The notes under the pieces are model-generated. The model saw only the letters and a list, made by a program, of their open reading frames with translations, did no database searches and had not been told where the DNA came from. This document shows positions 37,592-47,831 of a stretch of 60,752 nt of DNA, one piece after another. The first letter of the stretch is position 1. Every line of letters starts with the position of its first letter. Both the position numbers and the translations under genes were made by a program. This stretch comes from Proteus sp. FME41 (GTDB lineage Bacteria > Pseudomonadota > Gammaproteobacteria > Enterobacterales > Enterobacteriaceae): contig NZ_JABUYL010000021.1 in NCBI RefSeq assembly GCF_014897315.1, positions 1 to 60,752 on the forward strand, written 5' to 3'.

Positions 37592-37620
37592 ATGTAATGC
37601 AAATGTTATCTATGTGTCAA
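37592..37620 (-). promoter_or_regulatory. Candidate distal gltA promoter
   Basis: A perfect -35 TTGACA (37620-37615) is followed, after 17 nt, by a weak -10 TTACAT. Its predicted start is about 295 nt upstream of gltA, close to where the distal E. coli gltA promoter lies. The -35 adjoins the Fur box. Confidence 0.4.
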
Positions 37621-37637
37621 AAATGATAATCATTTTT
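37619..37637. promoter_or_regulatory. Perfect 9-1-9 Fur box between gltA and sdhC
   Basis: AAAAATGAT-A-ATCATTTTT is a complete 19-bp palindrome containing the Fur core ATGATAATCAT. It overlaps by 2 nt the -35 of the candidate distal gltA promoter and lies 73 nt upstream of the sdh -35. Confidence 0.8.
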
Positions 37638-37655
37638 GCATCATATGTATTAAAT

Positions 37656-37671
37656 AGTGATCCCTCTCACT
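37656..37671. promoter_or_regulatory. CRP-cAMP site candidate between gltA and sdhC
   Basis: AGTGA-N6-TCACT matches eight of ten half-site positions and is symmetric. It lies 54 nt before the sdh -35; CRP activation of gltA-sdh genes is known in E. coli. Confidence 0.65.
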
Positions 37672-37709
37672 GTTCGAGGCAAATGTCAGGCACACAAGTT
37701 GTGTGGTAA

Positions 37710-37738
37710 TTGTAATAAGTTTGTGAAGCACTTATACT
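37710..37738 (+). promoter_or_regulatory. Sigma-70 promoter of sdhCDAB
   Basis: -35 TTGTAA, 17-nt spacer, -10 TATACT. Start expected near 37745, giving a leader of about 170 nt before sdhC. Confidence 0.7.
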
Positions 37739-37916
37739 GCGCGCAGGTCTCCGGAACCGTTGTTGTATGGAGAACCAGCGTAACGAATCCACAATTTTCG
37801 TAAAATAGACGGATTTAACATTTTACTTAAAATGTGCCTTTGTACCCCATTCGCTGTTTGATTTCCATCCAGGTCCGGAGGAAGGAAAAATTATAAAAGC
37901 TGTGTGGGCATAAATT

Positions 37917-38294
37917 GTGAAAAAACAAAGACCTGTCAATCTGGATTTACAGACGATACAGTTTCCACTCCCTGCTATCGCATCGATCTTGCATCGTGTC
38001 TCTGGGGTTATCATGTTAGTCGCAGTTGGCATCTTACTGTGGTTACTTGGCACCTCTCTCTCCTCACCTGAAGGCTTTCAGCAAGCTGCTGAAATAATGA
38101 CTGGCTTCTTCGCGAAGTTTATTTTATGGGGCATCCTAACGGCATTGGCATACCATATTTGTGGTGGTATTCGTCACATGTTAATGGACTTCGGCTTTAT
38201 TGATGAAACCTTGATTGTAGGTCGCAATTCAGCGGCTGCATCCATGGTTATTACAGTTGTTTTATCAATATTGGCGGGGGTATTAGTATGGTAA
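37917..38294 (+). CDS. sdhC: Succinate dehydrogenase cytochrome b556 subunit
   Basis: 125-aa membrane anchor of complex II with three transmembrane helices; it binds haem b and ubiquinone with Sdh[10 protein letters not shown] contains the quinone-site Ser and Arg; the haem His is in the [15 protein letters not shown] region. The only usable start is GTG at 37917 because a TAA lies two codons upstream. E. coli SdhC has four more residues (MIRN) before the aligned Val. Overlaps sdhD by 7 nt. Confidence 0.96.
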   Translation: MKKQRPVNLDLQTIQFPLPAIASILHRVSGVIMLVAVGILLWLLGTSLSSPEGFQQAAEIMTGFFAKFILWGILTALAYHICGGIRHMLMDFGFIDETLIVGRNSAAASMVITVVLSILAGVLVW

Positions 38295-38632
38295 GTAATT
38301 CTTCTACTTTAGGCCGTACTGGCATACAGGATTGGTTATTCCTGCGCGCGTCTGCCATCATCATCGTTTTATATGTTCTTTACCTTGTGGGCTTTATTGC
38401 AACAACTGAAATTACCTATGAGGTATGGCGTGGGTTCTTTAGCTCATCCTTAACCAAAGTGTTTACCATATTGACGCTGCTTTCTATTCTTATCCATGCA
38501 TGGATTGGAATGTGGCAAGTGTTAACGGACTATATTAAACCGCTGGCATTACGCCTGACGTTGCAGCTAATTATTGTTGTTGCGCTGTTGGTTTATCTTA
38601 TTTATGGAACCATTGTGGTGTGGGGTGTGTAA
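38288..38632 (+). CDS. sdhD: Succinate dehydrogenase membrane anchor subunit D
   Basis: 114-aa, three transmembrane helices; [21 protein letters not shown] carries the haem-binding His and quinone-site Asp-Tyr. One residue shorter than E. coli SdhD. It overlaps both sdhC (7 nt) and sdhA (1 nt, TAATG), showing tight translational coupling. Confidence 0.97.
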   Translation: MVSNSSTLGRTGIQDWLFLRASAIIIVLYVLYLVGFIATTEITYEVWRGFFSSSLTKVFTILTLLSILIHAWIGMWQVLTDYIKPLALRLTLQLIIVVALLVYLIYGTIVVWGV

Positions 38633-40398
38633 TGAATCTGCCAGTAAGAGAGTTTGATGCAGTTGTTATTGGTGCGGGTGGTGCAGGTATGCGCGCCGCC
38701 TTACAGATTTCTCAAATGGGTCTGTCATGTGCACTAATTTCTAAAGTTTTTCCAACACGTTCTCATACTGTTTCCGCGCAAGGGGGAATTACCGTTGCTT
38801 TAGGTAATACCCATGAGGATAACTGGGAATGGCACATGTACGATACCGTAAAAGGTTCTGACTATATCGGTGACCAAGACGCTATCGAATATATGTGTAA
38901 AACCGGCCCTGAAGCTATTTTAGAGCTGGAACATATGGGACTTCCATTTTCACGGCTAGATGATGGTCGTATTTATCAACGCCCATTCGGTGGTCAATCC
39001 AGAAATTTTGGTGGCGAACAAGCTGCTCGTACAGCCGCAGCTGCTGACCGTACAGGGCACGCATTGTTACATACCCTATATCAGCAAAATTTAAAAAATC
39101 ATACGACTATCTTTTCAGAATGGTACTCACTGGATTTAGTGAAAAACCAAGATGGCGATATTGTGGGTTGTACTGCAATTTGTATTGAAACGGGTGAAGT
39201 GGTTTATTTTAAAGCGAATGCCACTATTTTAGCCACAGGCGGTGCGGGGCGTATTTATCAATCCACCACTAATGCGCATATCAACACAGGTGATGGTGTC
39301 GGTATGGCAGTTCGTGCGGGGGTTCCTCTGCAAGACATGGAAATGTGGCAATTCCACCCAACAGGTATTGCAGGTGCGGGTGTATTAGTGACCGAAGGTT
39401 GTCGTGGTGAAGGCGGATATTTGCTGAATAAAGACGGCGAGCGCTTTATGGAGCGTTATGCTCCGAATGCCAAAGACCTTGCAGGTCGTGATGTGGTTGC
39501 GCGTTCTATCATGATTGAAATTCGTGAAGGCCGTGGTTGCGATGGTCCTTGGGGGCCTCATGCGAAATTGAAACTCGACCATCTTGGTAAAGAGGTCCTT
39601 GAATCACGGTTACCAGGTATTCTCGATCTTTCTCGTACCTTTGCACACGTTGATCCAATTAAAGAACCGATTCCAGTTATTCCAACTTGTCACTATATGA
39701 TGGGTGGAATTCCAACAAAAGTCACAGGTCAAGCTATTCGTGTAAATGAGAAGGGCGAAGATGTTGTTATTCCTGGATTGTTCGCAGTCGGTGAAATTGC
39801 TTGTGTCTCTGTTCATGGTGCAAACCGCTTAGGGGGTAACTCGTTATTAGACCTCGTGGTATTTGGTCGTTCAGCTGGCGTTCACTTAAAAGAGTCCCTA
39901 ATGGAACAGGGGACAATGCGTGAAGCAAGTGATTCTGATGTTGAAGCTGCACTAACACGTTTAAACCGCTGGGAAAATAACCGCTCTGGCGAAGATCCTG
40001 TTGAAATCCGTAAAGCACTGCAATCTTGTATGCAACATAACTTCTCGGTATTCCGTGAAGGTGATGCAATGGCGAAAGGCTTAGAAGAATTGAAAGTTAT
40101 TCGTGAGCGCTTACAAAATGCACGACTCGATGATAATTCAAGTGAGTTTAATACACAGCGTATTGAATGCTTAGAATTAGATAACTTGATGGAAACAGCT
40201 TATGCCACTGCGGTATCAGCTAATTACCGTACAGAAAGTCGTGGTGCTCATAGCCGTTTCGATTTCCCAGAACGTGATGATGCGAACTGGTTATGTCATA
40301 CATTATATCAACCGCAAACCGAAACAATGACACGACGTGAAGTCAATATGCAGCCGAAACTGCGTGAAGCCTTCCCACCAAAAGTGCGTACATATTAA
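38632..40398 (+). CDS. sdhA: Succinate dehydrogenase flavoprotein subunit
   Basis: 588-aa catalytic subunit oxidising succinate to fumarate. The FAD dinucleotide motif [14 protein letters not shown] is at residues 11-24 and covalent FAD attaches to His45 ([11 protein letters not shown]). Active-site blocks [23 protein letters not shown] and [11 protein letters not shown] are present. The start MNLPVREFD at 38632 matches E. coli; four upstream codons inside sdhD are open but unlikely to be used. Confidence 0.98.
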   Translation: MNLPVREFDAVVIGAGGAGMRAALQISQMGLSCALISKVFPTRSHTVSAQGGITVALGNTHEDNWEWHMYDTVKGSDYIGDQDAIEYMCKTGPEAILELEHMGLPFSRLDDGRIYQRPFGGQSRNFGGEQAARTAAAADRTGHALLHTLYQQNLKNHTTIFSEWYSLDLVKNQDGDIVGCTAICIETGEVVYFKANATILATGGAGRIYQSTTNAHINTGDGVGMAVRAGVPLQDMEMWQFHPTGIAGAGVLVTEGCRGEGGYLLNKDGERFMERYAPNAKDLAGRDVVARSIMIEIREGRGCDGPWGPHAKLKLDHLGKEVLESRLPGILDLSRTFAHVDPIKEPIPVIPTCHYMMGGIPTKVTGQAIRVNEKGEDVVIPGLFAVGEIACVSVHGANRLGGNSLLDLVVFGRSAGVHLKESLMEQGTMREASDSDVEAALTRLNRWENNRSGEDPVEIRKALQSCMQHNFSVFREGDAMAKGLEELKVIRERLQNARLDDNSSEFNTQRIECLELDNLMETAYATAVSANYRTESRGAHSRFDFPERDDANWLCHTLYQPQTETMTRREVNMQPKLREAFPPKVRTY

Positions 40399-40432
40399 TT
40401 AGCGGTGTTATTGAAGTTGCGGAGACTCAAAT

Positions 40433-41149
40433 ATGAAACTTGAATTTTCGATTTATCGTTACAATCCCGACGTTGATAATGCGCCGCATATGCAAGATTA
40501 CACCCTAGAAGTTCCTGAAGGGCGTGACATGATGCTATTGGATGCATTAATTCAATTAAAGGAAAAAGATCCTACTTTATCGTTCCGTCGTTCTTGTCGT
40601 GAAGGTGTTTGCGGCTCTGATGGCGTGAACATGAATGGTAAAAATGGTTTGGCTTGTATCACACCTATTTCATCTTTACAGAAAGGAAGTAAGAAAATTG
40701 TGATCAGACCGTTACCCGGTTTACCTGTGATCCGTGATTTAATAGTGGATATGACCCAGTTCTATACGCAGTATGAGAAAATTCGTCCGTATTTAATTAA
40801 TAACGACAAAAATCCTCCTGCTCGTGAGAACTTACAATCACCAGAACAACGTGAAAAGCTTGATGGACTTTATGATTGTATCCTTTGTGCTTGTTGTTCA
40901 ACCTCTTGCCCGTCATTCTGGTGGAATCCAGATAAATTTATTGGGCCAGCAGGGTTGTTAGCTGCTTATCGTTTCTTGATTGATAGCCGTGATACAGAAA
41001 CAGAATCTCGTCTTGATGATCTTAACGATGCGTTTAGTGTGTTCCGTTGCCATGGCATTATGAACTGTGTCAGCGTATGCCCTAAAGGACTCAACCCAAC
41101 AAAAGCGATTGGTCATATTAAGTCGATGTTATTAAAACGTAGTGCATAA
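40433..41149 (+). CDS. sdhB: Succinate dehydrogenase iron-sulfur subunit
   Basis: 238-aa electron-transfer subunit. The [2Fe-2S] ligands are Cys55, Cys60 and Cys75 with Asp63 between (CREGVCGSDG...C); the [4Fe-4S] and [3Fe-4S] ligands are in CILCACCSTSCP and CHGIMNCVSVCPKGLNP. Length equals E. coli SdhB. Last sdh gene; the suc genes follow after 284 nt. Confidence 0.98.
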   Translation: MKLEFSIYRYNPDVDNAPHMQDYTLEVPEGRDMMLLDALIQLKEKDPTLSFRRSCREGVCGSDGVNMNGKNGLACITPISSLQKGSKKIVIRPLPGLPVIRDLIVDMTQFYTQYEKIRPYLINNDKNPPARENLQSPEQREKLDGLYDCILCACCSTSCPSFWWNPDKFIGPAGLLAAYRFLIDSRDTETESRLDDLNDAFSVFRCHGIMNCVSVCPKGLNPTKAIGHIKSMLLKRSA

Positions 41150-41154
41150 AATAA

Positions 41155-41183
41155 TAACCGCCCTAAAATAGTTAGGGCGGTTA
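41155..41183 (+). other. Stem-loop after sdhB without T-run
   Basis: TAACCGCCCTAA with its exact complement (12 bp) and a 5-nt loop lies 5 nt past the sdhB stop. No T-run follows, so it more likely protects the sdh message or causes partial termination while sucABCD is read through. Confidence 0.6.
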
Positions 41184-41260
41184 ATGGAAAAACTAAGTTA
41201 GGCGTTTGCGATAATCAGTGTGTTTGTATCACGCTATTAAAATAGAGAGATACAAATAGT

Positions 41261-41303
41261 AAGGCACCTTTAAACACTGTTAGACAGTACTTAAAGGTAC
41301 CTT
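41261..41303. repeat. 43-bp near-perfect palindrome between sdhB and sucA
   Basis: The arms (21 nt each, centre at 41282) match at 17 of 21 positions: AAGG-ACCTTTAA, a short unpaired step, then ACTGT/ACAGT around a 3-nt loop. In RNA it is a long hairpin with two small internal loops. It lies 131 nt before sucA, and no other feature explains it. Confidence 0.6.
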
Positions 41304-41433
41304 GAGAGCTAAAGCTCCATATTTAAAGAACCTGCGAGATAGCGGGTCATAAGAGAACCTTGCAATCGACACCGTTTAATCACGGTATTAGTTATCCACG
41401 GCGAACTAAAGCTGTATAGCTTAAGGGATCATA

Positions 41434-44238
41434 ATGCAGAACGGCGCAATGAAGGACTGGCTAGAATCAACCTTTCTAGCAGGAGAGAATCAGTCTTACA
41501 TAGAAGATATCTATGAAGATTACCTAACTGACCCAAACTCTGTTGACGAAAGTTGGAGAGAGATTTTTCAACAACTCCCCGCAAGTCAAGGCGTAGAACA
41601 GTCGCATTCTCAGACCCGCGACTACTTCAGACGCCTCGCAAAAGAATCCACTCGATATCATACCTCGGTAAGCGATCCGGCGACGGACTCAAAACAAGTT
41701 AAAGTTTTGCAGCTCATCAATGCCTTTCGTTTTCGTGGCCATCAAAATGCTAATCTCGACCCACTTGGTTTATGGAAACAAGAATCTGTTCCTGACTTAG
41801 ATCCTGCTTTTCATAATCTAACGAAAGAAGACTTTGAAGAAACTTTCAATGTCGGTTCTTTTGCTATCGGCAAAGAAACCATGAAATTAGGTGATTTATA
41901 TGAAGCCCTGAAACGTATTTATTGCGGTTCAATTGGTGCTGAATATATGCATATCACTAACACTGAAGAAAAACGTTGGATCCAACAACGTTTAGAATCA
42001 GTGAATGTTGCAGACCAATTTACGAAAGAAGAAAAGTTACGCTTCCTGACAGAGCTAACGGCAGCTGAAGGTTTAGAGCGCTATTTAGGCGCAAAATTCC
42101 CTGGTGCAAAACGCTTCTCTTTAGAAGGTGGTGATGCGTTAGTTCCAATGTTAAAAGATTTAATTCGTCATGCAGGTAAACAAGACACTCGTGAAGTGGT
42201 TCTTGGTATGGCGCACCGTGGGCGTTTAAACGTTCTAGTTAATATTCTCGGTAAAAAACCGGCTGATTTATTTGATGAGTTCGCTGGCATTCATAAAGAG
42301 CATTTGGGAACAGGTGACGTTAAATATCACCAAGGTTTTTCATCCGACTTTGCAACAGAAGGGGCTCAAGTCCACCTTGCTTTAGCGTTTAACCCCTCAC
42401 ATCTAGAAATTGTCAGCCCTGTTGTTATTGGTTCAGTACGTGCACGTCGTGATCGTTTAGATGAAGCACGTAGTAATATGGTTCTTCCTATCACGATTCA
42501 TGGTGATGCTGCGGTAACGGGTCAAGGTGTTGTTCAAGAAACCTTGAATATGTCGCAAGCACGTGGTTACGAAGTAGGGGGTACGGTTCGTATTGTTATC
42601 AATAACCAAGTCGGTTTCACCACATCAAATCCAAAAGATGCCCGTTCAACACAATACTGTACTGATATTGTGAAGATGGTACAGGCCCCTATTTTTCACG
42701 TTAATGCAGACGATCCTGAAGCCGTTGCATTTGTTACTCGCTTAGCGTTGGATTTCCGTAATACCTTTAAACGTGATGTGATGATTGATTTAGTGTGTTA
42801 CCGCCGTCATGGTCACAATGAAGCAGATGAGCCAAATGCAACTCAGCCTTTGATGTATCAAAAAATTAAGAAACATCCAACGCCACGTAAAATTTACGCA
42901 GATAAACTGGTTGAGCAATCACTGCTTGATGCTAATGATGTTACTGAGCTGGTTAATCTTTACCGTGATGCACTCGATCGTGGAGATTGTGTTGTTGAAG
43001 AATATCGTCCAATGGGGCTGAATTCTTACACATGGGAACCATACTTAAATCATGAATGGAATGAAGAATACCCACACAAAGTCGAAAAAACACGCTTACA
43101 AGATTTAGCGCGTCGTGTGAGTACTGTCCCTTCAGAAATTACGATGCAATCTCGAGTTGAAAAAATTTACGCTGACCGCGCTGTTATGGCGGAAGGTGAG
43201 AAGTTACTCGACTGGGGAGCGGCAGAAACATTAGCGTATGCCACTTTAGTTGACCAAGGTATTACCATTCGTCTTTCTGGTGAAGATGCTGGTCGTGGTA
43301 CATTCTTCCATCGCCATGCTGTTATTCATAACCAAACTAACGGTTCTGTATATGTGCCATTAGCGAATATTCATAATGCTCAAGGCCAATTTAATGTTTG
43401 GGATTCTGTATTAACAGAAGAAGCCGTTCTTGCATTTGAATATGGTTATGCAACAACAGAACCTCGTGACTTGACTATTTGGGAAGCACAATTTGGTGAC
43501 TTTGCTAACGTTGCACAGGTTGTTATCGACCAATTTATTAGCTCGGGTGAGCAAAAATGGGGTCGTATGTGTGGTTTAGTCATGCTGTTACCACACGGCT
43601 ATGAAGGCCAAGGCCCAGAGCACTCCTCTGCACGTTTAGAACGTTATTTACAACTGTGTGCAGAACAAAATATGCAAGTCTGTGTACCATCAACTCCGGC
43701 TCAGGTTTACCATATGTTACGCCGTCAAGCATTACGTGGTATGCGTCGCCCACTTATTGTTATGTCACCAAAATCACTGTTACGCCATCCATTGGCTGTT
43801 TCTGAATTGGATGAATTAGCCAATGGTAAGTTCTTACCTGCCATTAGTGAGATTGATGATTTAAAACCTGCTGATGTAAAACGTGTTGTGATGTGTTCAG
43901 GTAAGGTTTATTACGATTTATTAGAACAACGTCGTGCGAATAAGCAAAACAACGTTGCCATTATTCGTATTGAACAACTGTATCCGTTCCCACACGAAGA
44001 TCTTGCGCAAATTCTTGCACCTTATGCTCATGTAAAAGATTTCATTTGGTGTCAAGAAGAGCCTCTAAATCAAGGTGCTTGGTACTGTAGCCAGCATAAT
44101 TTCCGTGATGCTATTCCAACAGGTGCCGCATTACGTTATGCAGGACGTCCTGCATCAGCCTCTCCAGCAGTTGGTTATACCTCTGTTCATCAGGAGCAAC
44201 AAAAAGCTCTGGTTGAAGACGCACTGAAAGTTGAATAA
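41434..44238 (+). CDS. sucA: 2-oxoglutarate dehydrogenase E1 component
   Basis: 934-aa thiamine-diphosphate enzyme that decarboxylates 2-oxoglutarate and transfers the succinyl group to SucB. Blocks include LEGGDALVPML, GMAHRGRLNVLVNILGK, the ThDP motif GDAAVTGQGVVQE...NNQVGFTT and RHGHNEADEP. The N-terminal segment (MKDWLESTFLAGENQSYIEDIYEDYL) binds E2. Length is one residue more than E. coli SucA. It probably also receives sdh read-through transcription. Confidence 0.98.
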   Translation: MQNGAMKDWLESTFLAGENQSYIEDIYEDYLTDPNSVDESWREIFQQLPASQGVEQSHSQTRDYFRRLAKESTRYHTSVSDPATDSKQVKVLQLINAFRFRGHQNANLDPLGLWKQESVPDLDPAFHNLTKEDFEETFNVGSFAIGKETMKLGDLYEALKRIYCGSIGAEYMHITNTEEKRWIQQRLESVNVADQFTKEEKLRFLTELTAAEGLERYLGAKFPGAKRFSLEGGDALVPMLKDLIRHAGKQDTREVVLGMAHRGRLNVLVNILGKKPADLFDEFAGIHKEHLGTGDVKYHQGFSSDFATEGAQVHLALAFNPSHLEIVSPVVIGSVRARRDRLDEARSNMVLPITIHGDAAVTGQGVVQETLNMSQARGYEVGGTVRIVINNQVGFTTSNPKDARSTQYCTDIVKMVQAPIFHVNADDPEAVAFVTRLALDFRNTFKRDVMIDLVCYRRHGHNEADEPNATQPLMYQKIKKHPTPRKIYADKLVEQSLLDANDVTELVNLYRDALDRGDCVVEEYRPMGLNSYTWEPYLNHEWNEEYPHKVEKTRLQDLARRVSTVPSEITMQSRVEKIYADRAVMAEGEKLLDWGAAETLAYATLVDQGITIRLSGEDAGRGTFFHRHAVIHNQTNGSVYVPLANIHNAQGQFNVWDSVLTEEAVLAFEYGYATTEPRDLTIWEAQFGDFANVAQVVIDQFISSGEQKWGRMCGLVMLLPHGYEGQGPEHSSARLERYLQLCAEQNMQVCVPSTPAQVYHMLRRQALRGMRRPLIVMSPKSLLRHPLAVSELDELANGKFLPAISEIDDLKPADVKRVVMCSGKVYYDLLEQRRANKQNNVAIIRIEQLYPFPHEDLAQILAPYAHVKDFIWCQEEPLNQGAWYCSQHNFRDAIPTGAALRYAGRPASASPAVGYTSVHQEQQKALVEDALKVE

Positions 44239-44251
44239 ATAAGGATAGAAA

Positions 44252-45457
44252 ATGAGTAGTGTAGACATTCTAGTACCGGATCTCCCTGAATCAGTTGCTG
44301 ACGCGTCGGTCGCAACTTGGCATAAAAAACCTGGTGATAGCATTCAACGCGATGAAGTGCTGGTTGAAATCGAAACAGACAAAGTGGTTTTAGAAGTCCC
44401 TGCAAGTGAAGCGGGTGTATTAGAAAGTATTCTTGAGGATGAAGGTGCAACCGTTGGTTCACGCCAATTATTGGGTCGAATTCGTCTTGGTGACAGTACG
44501 GGTATTCCTGCCGATGTTAAACCTGTTCAAGATAGCACTCCAGCACAACGACAAAGTGCTGATATTGCTGAGAAAGGCAATAACGATGCATTAAGCCCAA
44601 CAGCGCGTCGTTTAGTCGCTGAACATGATGTCAATCCTGCTGATGTAAAAGGCAGCGGTGTGGGTGGACGTTTAACACGTCAAGATATTGAAGGTCATGT
44701 TGCCAATAAATCGGTTGCAAAACCTGCAGCCGAAGTCCCTCAAGCACTGTTATCTCACCGTAGTGAAAAACGTGTTCCAATGACACGTTTGCGTAAACGT
44801 GTTGCTGAACGTTTATTAGAAGCGAAAAACACCACGGCAATGTTGACAACATTTAATGAAATCAACATGCAACCAATCAAAGATTTACGTGCGCAATATG
44901 GTGAAGTATTCGAAAAACGCCACGGTGTTCGTTTAGGCTTTATGTCTTTCTATATTAAAGCGGTTGTTGAAGCACTGAAACGCTATCCTGAAGTGAATGC
45001 GTCTATTGATGGCACTGATGTGGTTTATCACAACTACTTTGATATTAGTATTGCGGTATCAACACCTCGTGGTCTGGTAACACCTGTATTACGTGATGCA
45101 GATGCAATGAGCATGGCGGATATTGAGAAAAACATCAAAGCATTAGCAGTAAAAGGCCGTGATGGTAAGTTAACCGTTGAAGACTTAACCGGTGGCAACT
45201 TTACTATCACAAATGGCGGTGTTTTCGGTTCATTAATGTCAACACCGATTATCAATCCACCACAAAGTGCCATTTTAGGGATGCATGCTATTAAAGATCG
45301 CCCAATGGCAGTAGATGGTCAGGTTGTTATTTTACCAATGATGTATTTGGCCTTATCTTATGACCACCGTTTAATTGATGGTCGTGAGTCTGTCGGTTTC
45401 TTAGTGACCGTCAAAGAGATGCTAGAAGATCCAGCTCGTTTATTACTGGATGTATAG
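44252..45457 (+). CDS. sucB: Dihydrolipoyl succinyltransferase (E2)
   Basis: 401-aa core of the 2-oxoglutarate dehydrogenase complex. One lipoyl domain with Lys44 in [12 protein letters not shown], a peripheral-subunit-binding domain ([21 protein letters not shown], about 113-150), and the catalytic domain with [11 protein letters not shown] near the C-terminus. 13 nt after sucA, with AAGGA before the start. Confidence 0.98.
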   Translation: MSSVDILVPDLPESVADASVATWHKKPGDSIQRDEVLVEIETDKVVLEVPASEAGVLESILEDEGATVGSRQLLGRIRLGDSTGIPADVKPVQDSTPAQRQSADIAEKGNNDALSPTARRLVAEHDVNPADVKGSGVGGRLTRQDIEGHVANKSVAKPAAEVPQALLSHRSEKRVPMTRLRKRVAERLLEAKNTTAMLTTFNEINMQPIKDLRAQYGEVFEKRHGVRLGFMSFYIKAVVEALKRYPEVNASIDGTDVVYHNYFDISIAVSTPRGLVTPVLRDADAMSMADIEKNIKALAVKGRDGKLTVEDLTGGNFTITNGGVFGSLMSTPIINPPQSAILGMHAIKDRPMAVDGQVVILPMMYLALSYDHRLIDGRESVGFLVTVKEMLEDPARLLLDV

Positions 45458-45473
45458 GTAATAAATATTGCTT

Positions 45474-45499
45474 TAGGCAGGAGATGCTCCTCCTGCCTA
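45474..45499 (+). other. Stem-loop between sucB and sucC
   Basis: TAGGCAGGAG / CTCCTGCCTA, perfect 10-bp stem with a 6-nt loop, not followed by T. Likely an RNA processing or stability element within the suc operon. Confidence 0.6.
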
Positions 45500-45617
45500 C
45501 TTAGCAACAAACACAAGGATCAAAGAAGTACAGTGTGTTCGTGAAGTCAGATTTTTCTGGCTTATAGTCAAAAAAATAAGAAAGCCCGACTTTCAACAAG
45601 ATTATGGATAGAACATC

Positions 45618-46784
45618 ATGAATTTACACGAGTATCAGGCAAAACAGCTTTTCACACGGTATGGATTACCAGCACCTGCTGGTTTCGCCTGCTCCACGCC
45701 GCGCGAGGCAGAAGAAGCTGCATCAAAAATCGGTCAAGGCCCTTGGGTCGTGAAATGTCAGGTTCACGCGGGTGGACGTGGTAAAGCGGGCGGCGTAAAA
45801 GTCGTTAAATCTAAAGAAGAGATCCGCGCATTTGCTGAACAATGGTTAGGCAAACGTTTAGTGACTTATCAAACAGACGCGAATGGTCAGCCAGTTACTC
45901 AGATTTTGGTCGAAGCCGCAACCGATATCGCTAAAGAGCTTTATCTTGGTGCCGTTATTGACCGTGGTACCCGTCGCGTTGTCTTTATGGCTTCAACTGA
46001 AGGCGGCGTAGAAATTGAAAAAGTGGCGGAAGAAACGCCAGAACTTATTCATCGCGCAATTATTGATCCACTGACAGGCCCTATGCCTTATCAGGGAAGA
46101 GAACTTGCTTTTAAACTAGGTTTAAAAGGCAAGCAAGTCAGCCAATTTGCTAAGATCTTTATGGGATTAGCTACGATTTTCTTAGAGCGTGACCTTGCGC
46201 TAATTGAAATTAACCCTCTGGTTATCACGAAAGAAGATGACCTGATTTGTCTTGATGGCAAATTAGGCGTAGATAGCAATGCATTATATCGTCAACCTGA
46301 AATGCGCGAACTGCATGATCCATCGCAAGAAGATCCACGTGAAGCGCAAGCAGCACAGTGGGAACTGAACTACGTTGCATTAGATGGCAACATTGGCTGT
46401 ATGGTCAATGGTGCAGGTTTAGCAATGGGTACCATGGATATTGTTAAGCTTCACGGTGGCGAGCCTGCAAACTTCCTCGATGTGGGGGGGGGCGCAACAA
46501 AAGAACGCGTAACTGAAGCATTTAAGATTATTTTGTCAGATGAAAATGTCAGTGCTGTATTAGTCAACATTTTCGGCGGTATTGTTCGTTGTGACTTAAT
46601 CGCAGACGGTATTATTGGCGCAGTTGAAGAAGTCGGCGTAAATGTTCCTGTGGTTGTTCGTCTTGAAGGAAACAATGCAGAGTTAGGCACTAAAAAATTA
46701 GCGGATAGTGGATTAAATATTATCGCAGCTAAAAGCCTAACGGATGCCGCGAAACAAGTTGTTGCAGCAGCGGAGGCAAAATAA
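45618..46784 (+). CDS. sucC: Succinyl-CoA synthetase beta subunit
   Basis: 388-aa ATP-grasp subunit forming succinate and ATP from succinyl-CoA with SucD. Start [20 protein letters not shown]; nucleotide-binding lysine in [36 protein letters not shown] and [11 protein letters not shown] match the family. Codons 289-292 (VGGGA) are written with nine consecutive G (46484-46492), an unusual homopolymer in AT-rich DNA. Confidence 0.98.
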   Translation: MNLHEYQAKQLFTRYGLPAPAGFACSTPREAEEAASKIGQGPWVVKCQVHAGGRGKAGGVKVVKSKEEIRAFAEQWLGKRLVTYQTDANGQPVTQILVEAATDIAKELYLGAVIDRGTRRVVFMASTEGGVEIEKVAEETPELIHRAIIDPLTGPMPYQGRELAFKLGLKGKQVSQFAKIFMGLATIFLERDLALIEINPLVITKEDDLICLDGKLGVDSNALYRQPEMRELHDPSQEDPREAQAAQWELNYVALDGNIGCMVNGAGLAMGTMDIVKLHGGEPANFLDVGGGATKERVTEAFKIILSDENVSAVLVNIFGGIVRCDLIADGIIGAVEEVGVNVPVVVRLEGNNAELGTKKLADSGLNIIAAKSLTDAAKQVVAAAEAK

Positions 46785-47653
46785 TGTCTATTTTAATCGA
46801 TAAAAACACCAAAGTAATTTGCCAAGGATTTACAGGTAGCCAAGGAACATTCCACTCTGAGCAAGCAATTGCTTATGGTACACAAATGGTTGGTGGTGTT
46901 ACGCCAGGTAAAGGTGGTACAACACATTTAGGACTTCCCGTATTTAATACCGTTCGTGAAGCGGTTGAGGCAACAGGTGCAACTGCAACAGTTATTTATG
47001 TGCCAGCACCATTTTGCAAAGATTCAATCTTAGAAGCGATTGATGCAGGTATCAAACTCATCATTACTATTACAGAAGGTATTCCTACTTTGGATATGCT
47101 AACAGTAAAAGTAAAATTAGATGAAGCGGGCGTGCGCATGATTGGCCCTAACTGCCCAGGAGTTATCACACCGGGTGAATGTAAGATTGGTATTATGCCT
47201 GGTCACATTCATTTACCGGGTAAAGTTGGTATTGTATCTCGTTCAGGTACATTAACTTATGAAGCGGTTAAACAGACAACGGATGTTGGTTTAGGTCAAT
47301 CAACGTGTGTTGGTATTGGCGGTGACCCAATTCCGGGTTCTAACTTTATTGATATTCTGAAGCTATTCCAAGAAGATCCACAAACGGAAGCGATTGTGAT
47401 GATCGGTGAAATTGGTGGCACAGCGGAAGAAGAAGCAGCGGCTTATATTAAAGATCATGTGTCTAAACCGGTTGTCGGTTACATTGCTGGTGTGACAGCA
47501 CCTAAAGGCAAGCGTATGGGGCATGCGGGCGCCATTATTGCAGGGGGGAAAGGTACAGCAGATGAGAAATTCGCTGCACTTGAAGCCGCTGGCGTTAAAA
47601 CTGTCCGCAGTTTAGCCGATATTGGTGAAGCAATTAAATCACTGATCAAGTAA
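46784..47653 (+). CDS. sucD: Succinyl-CoA synthetase alpha subunit
   Basis: 289-aa CoA-binding subunit with the phosphorylated histidine in [13 protein letters not shown]-terminal Rossmann motif [15 protein letters not shown] binds CoA. It overlaps sucC by one base (TAATG), so the two subunits are coupled in translation. Ends with a strong terminator. Confidence 0.98.
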   Translation: MSILIDKNTKVICQGFTGSQGTFHSEQAIAYGTQMVGGVTPGKGGTTHLGLPVFNTVREAVEATGATATVIYVPAPFCKDSILEAIDAGIKLIITITEGIPTLDMLTVKVKLDEAGVRMIGPNCPGVITPGECKIGIMPGHIHLPGKVGIVSRSGTLTYEAVKQTTDVGLGQSTCVGIGGDPIPGSNFIDILKLFQEDPQTEAIVMIGEIGGTAEEEAAAYIKDHVSKPVVGYIAGVTAPKGKRMGHAGAIIAGGKGTADEKFAALEAAGVKTVRSLADIGEAIKSLIK

Positions 47654-47693
47654 GTAACAATTCTGTTAATAATTTTAGATTGATACTATCTTC

Positions 47694-47730
47694 AATGCCA
47701 GTTTCTAAAAAAAAGAAACTGGCATTTTTT
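47694..47730 (+). terminator. Terminator of sdh-suc; possible 3'-end small RNA
   Basis: AATGCCAGTTTC with its complement and an A-rich loop, followed by TTTTTT. In E. coli the sucD 3' end yields the small RNA SdhX, which uses its terminator stem as the 3' end. The segment 47654-47730 could be the equivalent; that part is inference. Confidence 0.85.
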
Positions 47731-47781
47731 ATTCTTGGTTTCACTTAAGTATCCCTATCTGCAGTTAATATTGCGATTAAT

Positions 47782-47831
47782 ACACCTTCATTTGACTTTT
47801 AACATGTTTTCAAACATGTGAATGGAGGTGT
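47782..47831. repeat. Two-level inverted repeat after sucD
   Basis: Inner perfect palindrome ACATGTTT-TC-AAACATGT (47802-47819); outer arms ACACCTTCATT and AATGGAGGTGT match 10 of 11. The two stems are separated by 9 nt on one side and 1 nt on the other. It lies in the 1.1-kb gene-free region 47731-48842, otherwise very AT-rich, where E. coli has mngRAB. Confidence 0.5.
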
